From the NCBI GenBank assembly GCA_035772785.1, contig JAOCPU010000071.1, positions 1-64,000 on the forward strand: DNA of 64,000 nucleotides, read 5' to 3'. A program made the translations under genes and the position numbers. Source of the DNA: Phlebiopsis flavidoalba. Taxonomy: Eukaryota; Basidiomycota; Agaricomycetes; Polyporales; Phanerochaetaceae. The notes below the pieces were generated by a model, which was not told the DNA's origin, ran no database searches, and saw nothing but the letters and a program-made list of their open reading frames with translations. The number at the start of each line of letters is the position of its first letter. Within the stretch, counting starts at the first letter, position 1. Positions 23,103 to 34,494 of the stretch are shown one piece after another.

Positions 23103-24044
23103 ATGCTCTTCAATGCTTTTACTCCTCCTTCTCCAATCTCTTCTCGCGGCTGCGGCGGTTGCCTTGCCGTCTTCGCGCGAAACGCTTCGAGCACCGTGCT
23201 GCAATGCGCAACGGCGCGGCCTGCGCCAGCTCCACGTCCTCTAGCAAGCCAACGTCACCCATCAGGCGTACAGCTCGAAACTGGGCTGGTGCTGTACTCA
23301 GTAGTAGCTGCGGTAACGTCAATCGATCAAATGACCTCAACACTTCTCGTGACTAACGCATGGCTTCAGGAACGTACAAAAGCGTTTACTGGCACCATCA
23401 CAGTGCCTACCCCGGGACCACCGTCGGGCTCCTCAAGTGGCTCGTATTCCTCCTCTGCCTGGGTCGGCATTGATGGTGACACCCACCTGTGGGCAAGCCA
23501 TCCTACAGACGGGTGTTGACTTTTTCGTGGAACAACGGTGCCGTTTCCTACGATGGTCTAGGTCTTTTCACTGCATCCGCACGATGTGCAGCGTTGGCCT
23601 ACGGCTGACGTCTCTACGTGCCTCTAGCATGGTTTGAATGGCTCCCGACGGCGCGCAGGACTTTAGCAACTACGAGATCGCCGCACAGGGCGACAAACTG
23701 ACGTTCACCGTCACCGCATCGAGCACCACGAGCGGGACCGCCGCGATCTTCAAACGCCCGCACGGGGTCGAGGTCATCGCGACGATCAGCAGCGCGCCCG
23801 CCGCGCTGTGCCAGCAGGACGCGGACGTGGATCGTCGAGGACTACGACGTGAACGGCGGGCAGGTGCCGTTTGCGGACTTCGGCACGGTTACGTTCACCA
23901 ACGCTCAGGCGAGCGCGGGACGGTCGGGCACGGTTGGCCGCAGGCGAGTGGGTCACAGACGATCGATTATGATCATCAATAACCAGGTGGTGACGTCTGT
24001 ATCGACGTGAGGGGGACTCGTCGGTCACCATTAGCTACGTGTAA
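23103..24044 (+). pseudogene. G1 glutamic peptidase copy with frameshifts
   Basis: The start at 23103 begins MLFNAF, a signal peptide that continues in another frame as LLQSLLAAAAVALPSS. RNWAGAVLSSS closes exon 1. Exon 2 (from about 23369) has GTYKSV, AWVGIDGD and AILQTGVDF with the catalytic Gln. Exon 3 has AWFEWLP, QDFSNYEIAAQGDKLTFTVT, AALCQQDA and, one frame off, WIVEDYDVNGGQVPFADFG with the catalytic Glu. The stop 24042-24044 follows SSVTISYV. Both active-site motifs are present but at least six frame changes interrupt the protein. It belongs to the more diverged subgroup shared with the copies at 51-57 and 63 kb (WNNGA and AWFEW variants). Confidence 0.7.
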
Positions 24045-24049
24045 CGAGC

Positions 24050-25000
24050 AGAGCACGGATTAACATCGTCATGAAGATTGTAGTGAGACAGAGTTCACGT
24101 TTGCTGTGAGACAAGTAAATTGAGTGCTGATAATTGCTCGTTCCATCTTCTTCCTCTCTCGCTCTCGTCGCGTTCTTACTGACTTGATTTTGAGAAATTT
24201 ACCACCACGGAGCACCGTTCGGTAACCTCAAACCCAGTCCAGAAGCCCTGGCTACGTCTGACAAGAAGAAATATTGAGCTGAACTGTGTCTAGCCCCTTC
24301 GACTTCAAGTTTTCTCGCCCGCGCACCCTGCGCAATACTTTACCCAGGCAATACCTTCGAGAAATCTCAAGAATTGATTACCCATCAGCGTACCAGTCAC
24401 GACATACATCAAAATCGTGTCGGTCCCGCTGCAGGCTAGGTAAAGGCTAGGTTTCCATATTTTCTCTGCCAATGAAATCGTTGACACCTCAGGATCCAGC
24501 GGCGCTACACTCTGATGCAATGCATCAAAACATGGAGCTCACAACAAGGACCGGGAATCAAAATCGATGGAAAACTGACAGGTGGGTGACTGGCTATCTA
24601 GGGTCGTGGGTATGTGCAATGCTAACATTCGATGACACTGTTCAGTGTGCTCGTTTTATCGATTTCTGCGCTTTCTACGCACTTGGCGAATGTCGAGCTT
24701 CAGTCTGAGTTTCGCATGAACTCCTGTGATACGCTCTAATAGGTATGTGGCAACAATTCATGACTTGTGTTTCTTCCTCACTATGCGCAATGGAGATTAT
24801 GTCGTTCAATCCTCATACAGGACGATACGCGATAGCTCCGTGCAGAAAGGATCAAGGGAGGATCTTCTAGTCCGTTTCGACATTCCAACAGTTGGGCAAT
24901 GTCGTTCAAGCGCGGCTCCTCAAAAGCCGGGGTGATAGCAACACTCGAAAAGCTCTGGTCCGCCGCCACCACACCACCTTGTCTAATCTCTTTGCTGCCC
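24050..25000. other. Intergenic, nothing recognised
   Basis: Only short frames, none with a recognisable signature. Confidence 0.35.
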
Positions 25001-25007
25001 AACTAGG

Positions 25008-26236
25008 ATGTCACTTGTCTATGTTGACGACTCGGATGTTTCCCGAATTATTTACAGCTCCGTGGGCTGGTTCCTAGGAGAAACGACACTCAACAATTTA
25101 ACACGTGCGTAGTTTCGCTTCCATTTAACGGAAGATAACTGAGTGAAAGCACCTCTTGTAGCACGGCAACATGGTACGCACCAGCCCGGCGCGAGCATGA
25201 CTTTTTACATTCAGCGGTACGACACGCACCCCCTCTGCGCGAGCATCGAAACATATGCCAACACGCTCCCGACAGGAACCTCCATCGCGGTTTACGGCAC
25301 CATCGGGCGGTGTGAACCCCGTAAACCAAACGACGATCGAGGCATGCAACTCTACATACCAGCTCGACGGCACGGACGCGGGAATGTACTCGACCCGCGC
25401 GGCTGCTCACAACCGCGGCGACGAACAACCTGACCTTCTTCAGCGCTTGCGACGCGCAAGATGCCCCGCACACGCTGCTGGTCACGACGGAATGTGTGCA
25501 GACCGGGCAGTGGTACTGGTTCGACTATCTCACGTACACGGCGTCGGCGGAGTCATGTGTCCTAGGATCGACTTCGTCTGCGACAGCGTCGAGAGTGCTA
25601 GGGACAGCCCGGGCCAACTACGACGGCTGCGACCTCTTCCGCATCAGCAAGAGGGCTAAGAAGCGGGACATTGGTGGCGGCGGTTGTTGTGCCTGTGTGG
25701 TGTCACTGCTTATCGTGCTTCGCTGGAGTCGCGGTTGGTCCTGGTGGCGGCTGCGCATCGACGCTCGCGACACATGAAAGGTATAGGTGCCACTAGAGGG
25801 GCCGTATGATACAGGCAAGACAGTTTTTTTGTCTATTCTCTCTGAACCGCCTCATGATACTTTTTGAGCAGATGTCCCGATGTCCCCGACGATGCTGTCT
25901 GCTCAAGTAGTGACTCCGTTTAGGGAAAGCAGTGCATGGCGTCCGATAGGTACATGCTATCTCAATCCTCAAAAAAAATGAGCAGTGAGCTTAACTATCA
26001 CGTCTAGCTGCACGGGGCATACAGACAAAGTCGGGTCTGCGTACTTACTGCCTCCACCTCCTATCTAGATCCAAACGCAGGCACCTACCCAATGCCGACG
26101 TCAGAAACGCAGGAACGCTCTCCAAAGGCCAGGCAACATACGTGGACTAACGGGCACCGGAACATCTGACACTCTCGCTGAAGACGAGCCGCCGCCAGCG
26201 TACGCATCGTATTTTTCCGAGGCCTTGAACGGTTGA
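25008..26236 (+). pseudogene. Membrane-anchored beta-sandwich protein, copy 1
   Basis: The start at 25008 gives MSLVYVDDSDVSRIIYSSVG and WFLGETTLNNLT, then an intron. The second exon, needing frame changes, has IETYANTLPTGTSIAVYGTI, NQTTIEACNSTYQLDGTD and HTLLVTTECVQTGQWYWFDY. A Ser/Thr-rich linker leads to a damaged membrane helix (TLVAAVVVPVW...) near 25.68 kb. The cytoplasmic tail ends with AEDEPPPAYASYFSEALNG and stop 26234-26236. The layout (N-terminal DDSD strand, two jelly-roll-like motifs, Ser/Thr stalk, one membrane helix, PPPAY tail) is common in agaricomycetes; the function is unknown and no signal peptide is obvious. PPxAY resembles a WW-domain ligand. Compare copies at 31.0 and 34.5 kb. 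Confidence 0.65.
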
Positions 26237-27085
26237 ACTGTGGGCGGTGCATTTTTGAGGAGGTGGTCGGACGTACTAGGTCCTCTGTGAAATCAATACT
26301 GCAAATTATAGCATCCGTCCGACTAAAACAACATGGTTGCTCTTCAAGATAATGTCGATGCCTGGGTGAGGCCCGGATTGCATCATGATGAGATGAGCTT
26401 TCTTCTTTGTATCCATTTAACTCGCACGCGTACTCTTGTATCAATTTTGATACAGTAAATATTGAGTCGAATTGCCTCCTACATGCGTTGGAAATGGATT
26501 TGTATCTCACCCTGACGGTCATATCGGCACAATATACCCGACGCAATCTAGCATTGCGCTTATTGGGTAAATCGATCCTATGCATAACCGTTTTCCCAGG
26601 TTCGACCTTTTACCCAGTACTCCCTATGTTCGCACCACCTGCTTATCCTGGCCGTCTTTCGTCAGCAAATGTAGGCGTTTTCATGTGCTCACGAGTCACG
26701 AAAGCTTCTGATAGGCTCACAGCTAAACGCAACTTGGAGCAAGAATTCATGCGTGTGCTAAGTTCGTTGAGTCCACTTACTCGTCATTCCGCTGAAGACC
26801 CGATGTACAGTCAGTATTTTCAGGTACTTGTCAATGGTCGTTTGGCTGGCTTAGATTCGTAACCCATCGTTCGCATCGTGAGGCACGAACATTTTACCTT
26901 GCCTTTTTGCAAGGCTCCTCTCGGGCCCCGTAATTCGTGGGAACTGATCACACACGCGCACTCACCATCAATTTTGTAGCGCCAATAAAGGCGCGTGTGG
27001 TCTGTGACGTGACGACCATACAGTAACACCGGCGGGGTGTGACGTTGGAACAAGCCGTGACGCGTTGACCAGAGCCAGACAAATT

Positions 27086-27110
27086 CGAGAGTCGAGAGTC
27101 GAGAGTCGAG
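27086..27110. repeat. Short tandem repeat, GAGAGTC unit
   Basis: About three and a half head-to-tail copies of a 7-base unit. Confidence 0.6.
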
Positions 27111-28198
27111 TAACCTCTGAAAGCGCGGCACAAATGTTCACAATTAATAAGTACTCAAGCTGCAAATTTACAACGAGTTTCTTTACTTGGCGGCGAGACT
27201 CCTAAATCAATATTTAATAGTAATGAATCAGACGCGAGTCACGCTGCGACGAGTTGGCGACGAGTCGCGAGCCTGAGAGACAGTGGTTTGGCCTTAAAAC
27301 TCTTTGTGTTGCTGAAGGTGTATGTCAGCGTAAATGAGTAGTGTTATTTCACTTGTTTTTTACCACTATCTCTGTTTTTCCATGTGGCAACGAGCTGCGT
27401 ATACTTAAAGCTGTATGTGAACTATTATCTGTGTAGCATGTGCACCAGTACTACAACCTCAAAGTTGGCCTGTTTACTGAGTCCACCAGTGCCAAAGTCC
27501 CCCCCGGGAAAATGGCGCAGTATATTTCTCTAAGGCATTCTTTAAGACTAAGTAATGAGAAAATACCAGCTGCGCTGAACAGGGGCCTTACCGCTTTTTG
27601 GAGTACACATTTCCAGGAGTATTCTCTCCAAGCCTCGAGAACGAGCAAGCCCTAGCACCAACACAATTTCCGTACCACTGCTTGCCAGAGTCTCCGAGAG
27701 TCACCACTACGGAACGCGCATAGAACTCATCTCCGTGACGCAGCAAACATCTTCACGTAGTCTCCCCCCTATGCATGACCTTATAGCGCCGATGATAGTC
27801 GATCGTCTTTTTAATATAACATCTCACGTCTGGGTCCGCATCCTTCACGTCAGTAGTCGGGCGCTGTGCCGGTGGCCGCTCGCGAACTGTTCAACAGAGC
27901 TTCAACCCTGACTCACCGCACTTAATTCCGATTGAGAAGAAATAAACAGTGGATTTGTTCAGAACTCGGCCAGGTCGGCATTGTAGTCCCACGCTCGCAG
28001 GAGTGGGCTTCACACTGGCTAATATTCTTATTCTTCCCTGTTGTTTACGTTTTATTTGACCTCGAGCTCGAGAGCTGCTGCGCCGCCGCAGTTTTCTACT
28101 CCAACACATACTTTTTTCAGTTCCCCTGCCCTAAAGATGTTGACCTACGTCCAAGCTGCAAGGTCACCCCCCCGGCGCCAGCCGGAGCTTGTCGACGT

Positions 28199-28226
28199 GG
28201 TTCGAATCCCCGCCCGCGCCTTTTTT
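28199..28226 (+). other. Possible tRNA 3' remnant (B box plus T-run)
   Basis: GGTTCGAATCC at 28199-28209 matches the polymerase III B box. It is followed by an acceptor-like CCCGCGCC and a six-T run at 28221-28226. No matching 5' acceptor strand, D arm or anticodon arm was found in the 150 bases upstream, so this is at most a truncated tRNA or tRNA-derived (SINE-like) piece. Confidence 0.35.
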
Positions 28227-28476
28227 CGGGTTCGATGATGATGGAGGCGTCGGATGAGTTGTAAAGCGCAGGCCTGCTCACATCGGCACTGTGCAGCCAA
28301 CTCCATCCATATGTCTTCCATTCGAGTTTGGATCCAACACACTCGCGCGGAGAGTCTCCTCACATTCGTGATACCTCCGTTGAGCGCGCTGAGCCAACGT
28401 GACCTGATGTCGCCTGCAGACTGGCTCTCAATCATGGGATACAGCGAATTTTGGAAGACATCGGATCGATGTACGT

Positions 28477-28483
28477 ATAAAGA
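28477..28483 (+). promoter_or_regulatory. TATA box of the 28.6-kb paralogue
   Basis: TATAAAG 88 bases before ATG 28565, at a spacing like that of the intact paralogue at 17.87 kb. Confidence 0.45.
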
Positions 28484-28564
28484 CTGGGGCCATTGATCCA
28501 TGAGCTAACGGCAGGAGCCTTCCCCTACAATCTCACAGCTCTCCCGTCTACTGCTCACGCTACT

Positions 28565-30074
28565 ATGTCCACCACCAGATCTAATGTGCGCTTACCCGAC
28601 AACTTTACAAGGTTCTTGGCCCGAGCTTGTTGGTACGCATGAAGCCCCAGTCCCAGTCGAATCGTATGGGTATGGCTCACGATTAATTCCAGGGAAAACA
28701 GACCCCAACGAGCTCGCTGTGAAAACCAACCACAACTGATGTTCTACAGGCCAGAGCTACGCACTGCTTACGCTAATGGCGAACTAAAGACTTATCAAGG
28801 CTGCCGAGAAAAAAGCCGCCGAGGCACCTGACTCCGAAACAAAAAAACGTTCAGCTCTCATTCAAGACAAACGGGAAGAGAGACTTTTGTTATACCGTGG
28901 ACGAACACGGAGCCGACTGGCGCTCGGAGTACCAGCTCTGTGCGAGCGATGCAGGGGGGGGCTGTGGGTGTACACATACTCCGACCCAGTGCCAGCGACC
29001 GATGGCGACCGCCCCGTCTGAAAATCTCCGGGCGCAGGGTCGGTACCTACTCAGCGCCCGGGCCAGCTCATCACAGCCTTTCAAACCCCCCGTGGATAGC
29101 GTGCGTGGGGCAAGCTCTCTGCTCTCGGCCTGTTCGCCTGGTTACTCTCGCAAACGCTGTCGTGTATGTGTTTCTCGTTTGTCTCGCCTTGTCGGGTGGT
29201 CCCTGCTGTGCGGAGTCCCTGGCGGGCTGGCCGCCACCTGCAGTCGCCTCCCCCCTTCGACGGCCTCGCGAAGCCCGCGCGTTTGGTCGCCCGTACTGGC
29301 ACAGTCATCGGCGGCTATCATCCTCGTGTTTCAACAGCATCCTCACGATCCTCATTCTCATTCGTCATAAACACCCTATGAAGGGATTACACGCTGATGG
29401 TTGAGATTCACAATTGGCTCGCGGAGGACTACATCATCATCGACTGGTATAGTGACAACGCGGTGGTAGGGGAGAGCGGGGAAGCGTGGGAGCAAAACAG
29501 TACTACCATCTGTTACAAGTACGTCTTCGGCCTTTCTTTGCTATCTTCCATTTCTGATGCGCCCTAGATCCCGTTAAGTCTCCTGATGGTATAAACGTGC
29601 CGTCAAAGGACTCAATAGGCTAGATATAATCGATATGTCTATCACAATGGTACGACGGCTACACCAGCAGACAGCACGCACAAGGTCCCACTCACTCACA
29701 GACTATCTGTAGACGAAAACTTGAGCTAAGGGACGTTGGTGTTGCCATGACAAGGTAGGTTAAGGCTAAGGACAGGCGAACAGGTAAGTTGAATATTCGA
29801 CGCTCACATTGCTTCATTAGCCGGTTCATGTCTTGTCACTTTAGGCTTTATGGTAAAATATGGTCTTTGGCGAATTAAGGACAACCAAATTGGCATCCAG
29901 GCGAACCTCAACACCTCGCTCAAAGATTTCTACCACAACGAGGCGTCCTGGAAGGCCCATCACACGTACACGACCTCCGTGAACTTTTCAGACACTACTG
30001 ACGTTGAGCACGGACCACTTGTTTGAGAGCTCCTGGACCACTTGTATCGCTTCGACGTTAGCATCGGGATTTGA
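28565..30074 (+). pseudogene. Broken paralogue of the 16.5-17.9 kb membrane protein
   Basis: The start at 28565 gives VRLPDNFTRFL, and one frame off PELVG, matching the N terminus of the minus-strand paralogue. Later patches match in order: DYQLCASD-like YQLCASDAGGG, VEIHNWLAEDYIIIDWYSDN, SPDGINVPSKDSIG, GFMVKYGLWRIKDNQIGIQ, NTSLKDFYHNEASWKAHHT and YRFDVSIGI, with stop 30072-30074. The alanine-rich segment and membrane helix are hard to trace and several stops and frame changes interrupt it. The two paralogues are about 11 kb apart in opposite orientation, so they arose by an inverted duplication or by separate insertion. Confidence 0.65.
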
Positions 30075-30079
30075 ATTGC

Positions 30080-31040
30080 AAGGTGCGAAACGGTATACAT
30101 TGTTGAGGGCGTATCCCTTAATTGTCCTTAAATTTTAGAATTAACTTTGAGCCTAAAAAATTCAGTTCTTGTGTAGGATACGCGTTGGCATATTGATAGC
30201 ATCACACCACTCGCGTCGATGTAACTGAGGCTTCGTCAGCATGGCCATCTTCCCTTGTCTCATAAAGTACACAATTTCTGACGGCTGATTTTGCAAGCAC
30301 AAAAATCGTCCGGTCTCTATCTAAGATTCCTTTTTTGCTTTTGCGTCGAAGAACTGGAGACTTGAGAGAGCTTAACGATATCACACAAATGATAGACGAG
30401 TGAGCGAGAGTCTCACCTCAGTCTCTGAGGGACTCTAAGCTTGAGCTGAATGCTCGGCTGGATACTACTAAGTGGAGATCCAAGCCAGTGGATTGATCGT
30501 GGAGGTCTTCTGGCAAGATTGTTGAAGGGGGAATTTATCATTCAGCGTGTACCGTATTTCCTCATCACTTGCAATGAATCAACTGTATTCAGCGTGAGTA
30601 TTTCAGCATCGAAGACTGAAAGCGGTCTTTGACGATTGCATCTTCAATGTGCATCTTCATTCATCATGCCAGAATATGAGACAGGCTCAAGAGCTTTGTC
30701 AAACTAGAAGAATCATTGTTTCAAGTCGGCGACTCATTAAAGTCATGATGACAGAAACGCAAAATGCGGGTGACACCGTCCATTCTTATTAACTTTTCTC
30801 AAACGCTTCTCTCACTCTGGCAGTCCCCACCGCAGTGAATGTTGAGTGGCGAAGCTTTAATGCTCTTAAAATCATGATTAGCATCGTGTGAGGATGTAGA
30901 ATGTACGCACTGCATGATTACGAAGTTCCATAAAAGGCCATACGACCGGTGGCAACGATTCTCGCAGAGCTTACCTCGAATTGCTCAAACCCGTCACTAT
31001 GGTTACTTACTGTCTTGTTCGATTTCGTCCGTATTTTTGG
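30080..31040. other. Intergenic, nothing recognised
   Basis: AT-richer sequence with short frames only. Confidence 0.35.
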
Positions 31041-31047
31041 AGCTAGT

Positions 31048-32609
31048 ATGGAAGCTTTGTTTATGTTGACTGGACCGCCCGTCTCAGATGGTTACTCGGG
31101 GATTGTCTACAGCCCCGTAGGATGGTACTATTTGCAACACAGGAAAGTCATATTTGTTTTAACAGGTGACAGTTATCGGCATAGTTATCGCATCACGGCT
31201 AAAGAAGCAGAAGCATAAGAAAGAGGTTGCTTAGATGCCCCTCTGTAGTACCGCGCATAGCCACGAACCAGCAAGGTCCTACCATAACGTCACATTCAAT
31301 GAGCTACGGTAACGATATGCACGCTCGCACGAGCCAGCCCGAGCTTATCATACAACGCGACACCAACAGGAACCTCTATTACAGTGGGGTACGGCAGTAT
31401 CGTCGACGAAGGCCCGGTGAGGGTAACGGTGAACAAAACCATGCGCAGCCTAGTGATTCAACCTACGTATTCAGCTCGTGGCAGATACGCGGGGGTGCAC
31501 TCATGCCCCGCGGCAGCTCACGCTGCGGCGACACCCACCCTGGCATTCTTCAAATGGGGCGGGGGGGGGGGGTCTGCGCACCGTTCAGACATGACGCTGC
31601 CGCGACTCGCTCGCGACTTATGCACGCTCCTTGTTTATCATTGACTGTGTTGACGACCAGTCAGCGTGGGTTACTGGTTCGACTACTCTCATCGACTTAC
31701 ACACCTCGTCGGCCCCCCACCCGGTGCCATCAAGCCAAGGCGCGTCGTCGGAGCCACTGCTTGTCCTCGACGGAGCAGCCTCTGTTGACAGGCTCCATGA
31801 GTCAAACGCCTAATCTATCCACACCGCCAGGGGGCGTCTCTGAGACTCGGACAAGGCGTGTCGTCGGGAGCGACGTCATTTTTCGGCACACAGCAACCCA
31901 CCACCATGGTTCCACCTGCACAAACCACGACAGATCCAGCGTCATCGATATCCAGAAGCGAAAGAGCGACACTAGGCGGCGGCGATTTCTGTGCCCGTGT
32001 GCATGATGCTTGTTGCTGGGGCCGGAATTCTGTTCTGGCGTTTGTGGTGGCCACGGTGGACGTGCAAAAGTACTGGGGACGATGTATCTGAGGATGCGGG
32101 TAAGCGGCGGTAAAACTTGCTATCCCACACGGATCAGGGCTGATCAGACTCTCTCGGTAGGTGACTCCATGTCCATATCCCCCCTGGGACGCCATCTATT
32201 CACATCTCCATTGCGTCGTTACTCGGTAGGACGAATCAGCGGTACCACGCCGTTTCGAACGGTATGTACCTTCGATCCTGTAGAATGAGTAGTAAGCTGA
32301 GATATCTGTGGATTACTAGCTTTGCGGTACACGCGGACTCAGTCGATCCCACTTACAGCACCAGCACCTGTCCACGGAGCCGAACACAGGCTACTCCTCA
32401 ACGCAGACGCCCGAAACCACCCGAGGTTCGTCTACAGAGCCATACAAGCGGGGAGATGCAGTCCAACTGGGGAGGCGAGTACTGCCACACCCGCCTCGGG
32501 GGCGGACTCGCCGGAACGTGAGCCGCCGCCGGCATATAGCCTGAACGAGGCGCAGTTCCCGGCCAGCGGGCGCAATGCCCGGAGACTAGTTGTGTGCCCT
32601 AGGCTCTGA
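31048..32609 (+). pseudogene. Membrane-anchored beta-sandwich protein, copy 2
   Basis: The start at 31048 gives MEALFMLTGPP then YSGIVYSPVGWYYL, matching the DDSDVSRIIYSSVGWY exon of the other copies. After an intron, frames give STAHSHEP, TPTGTSITV-like sequence, YGSIVDEGPVRVTVNKTM and, near 31.68 kb, WFDYSH. The membrane helix is readable as AISVPVCMMLVAGAGILFWR at 31.98-32.05 kb, almost the same as copy 3. The tail ends PEREPPPAYSLNEAQF with stop 32607-32609. A 13-base G-run at 31560 is one probable source of frame loss. Several other changes occur, so it is broken as given. Confidence 0.6.
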
Positions 32610-32939
32610 ATGGAGTTGCTGTTCTCGCACTTGGATGTGCCCTTCAAGAACAGTTCGATCGCCTGATTTCAAGATGGTTTTTTTGAAGTCTCTGCTCGGA
32701 TACGTTATACTGTGAGTTGGCGTTGAGCAGGCACAGGGTGAATCTGTTGCCATGCAGTCCGCGGCACTAGAAGAGCTGAGCCTGTTTTCCGAAGAGTTTT
32801 CCGTGGTTGAGAAGTAGCAATACTTACCTGTATGTGTAGTATCTTTCAACCGGCCTGTGATAGTGAGGCATAAGTGTAATGCCTGTGTTTGCCGATCCAC
32901 ATGTCTGCGCGGGGGTATTAAGGAGATGTCAACATCCGG

Positions 32940-33290
32940 CCATATCGCTGACCTATTCATGTCAGCAGCGACTTTCCACATGTTCGGCGGCCTCCTTCGC
33001 AAAGACTCACATTGCACATGTTTCTACCAATACTTACTATAATCTCAAATGTATAGCAATTGCATGCATGTGTATCCACGGACCCTTTTGCCACCTGAGA
33101 AATGTTGAACCAAATTTGTCACTTGGATGTCGCAAGAAATTCAAACGCGTCTCGCGCGCTTGGCGTGTCTTGAGAGATAGCCACGTGGCAACTTTGATCG
33201 CAATCTAAAGCGCGCGTGATGTCAACCAATCTTTGTCATGACCAGCATCTCAGTTCGCCACCACCAATATGTTTGCAAAGCGCGATCGGC
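32940..33290 (+). repeat. Duplicated downstream block with family-X promoter module (first copy)
   Basis: The segment shares a series of matches with 36290-36640, including CGCAAAGACTCACATTG, ATGTATAGCAA, GTTGTCGCA/GGATGTCGCA and CCACGTGGCA, in the same order and spacing. The CCACGTGG core is at 33181-33188. A start-like CACCACCAATATG follows at about 33260, but the following sequence does not continue as family X. Confidence 0.5.
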
Positions 33291-33299
33291 TGGCCTTGT

Positions 33300-34480
33300 G
33301 TCGGCAAGGAAGAGCGGCTGCCAGGTTTGCCAAACACTCGAGGCTCCAGTCTAAAAAGCAGATAATTTGTCGTAGTCCAACGGAAGCAACCAAGCCAGGA
33401 GATGCAAAGAGGAATGGGATAGTATTGCCACGCAACGAATCAGATTGACGCATTGTAGAGCCACGGAGGGAGCGAGGGCACACTTCAAATGACACAACAA
33501 AAAACAATTCCACGTCGTCTACCGCTCACCTCGTGCGATGTACCTGTCGCCACTAAGCGATGTACCTTTGCCCTAGAGGAGGTACTCAGACCTCTTGACA
33601 GAATCTAACCCCGACCCTCTAGCCCCAACTTCAGCTACATGGTGCATGATAAACATTGACAAGGCCACTCTATGCGTGACGCCGTGTCATCCTCCCCTCC
33701 AATAGTCACCACGGTCTAGCAACGACGTTCTAACTCTGATGCTGTCCCCCGGCCGCACGAAGGCGTAGGCCCGCCGTGGACATTCCCAGCTGCTCTGCCA
33801 GAAGGAGCAACGTCTCGTGTCGGCTTTCTCAGGTGTGCATGATGAGAGATGTCCGATCGCACGCGGGCTGACTGCTCTGTCACGGCACCGAGTTGAGATC
33901 TCAACCATAAACTGGTCGGTTGCGGGCCTGCGACCGTCTAGAATAAAATTGTTGATGGGTACATCCTATAATTTAGTGTGTCTCCCGCCTTCCTTGGCTC
34001 TGTGCGATGATCAGGCTTTAGCAGCGCAGAGAGTGAGGTACAACAGGCCCCCCCCGAGTGGTAGTGGCGTATCTACAGCTCGAGATGGTTAGATGGCGAC
34101 ATGATCACATCTGAACGCTCACTATGAGGGCGCATCTGTTTTTTTTAGTGTTGAGATATAAGACAGACACAGTAAGAGGTTTGCCAGGCAGAAGAACGGT
34201 TGTTCAGGTTATTAGCCCATCACGATTAGAGATGAAGAATGCCATGACACTATCCAATTACTATGCTTCCTTCAAACACCTTTCTCACAGTCCTCGCTGC
34301 AATGCATGCTGAGTGACAAAGCTGTAAAAAGATTTCTACGAAATCATCACGATACATCGAGTGATAGGTGTAAAAAGTATGCAGCACGTGGCTATGGCCT
34401 CTAAAAGGCCCAAGTACCAGCCATTCTCTAAAGAAATGCGGAGGTCTCCGCCATTTTCCACTCATCTTGTCTATCCGTCG
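33300..34480. other. Intergenic, nothing recognised
   Basis: Only short frames. The last part is presumably the promoter of copy 3 of the membrane protein. Confidence 0.35.
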
Positions 34481-34494
34481 ACTGTGCAGCTGGG

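Larger units (their letters stand above)
26240..28470. other. Long intergenic region, mostly unassigned
   Basis: An open frame at 26407-26862 (plus) and one at 26085-26585 (minus) have no recognisable signature. A short GAGAGTC tandem repeat lies at 27086-27110. A possible tRNA remnant at 28199-28226 is listed separately. Confidence 0.3.

Noticed and set aside
27086..27110. CRISPR-like or regulatory repeat array
   Set aside because: Units are 7 bases and directly adjacent without spacers; it is a plain microsatellite-type repeat.
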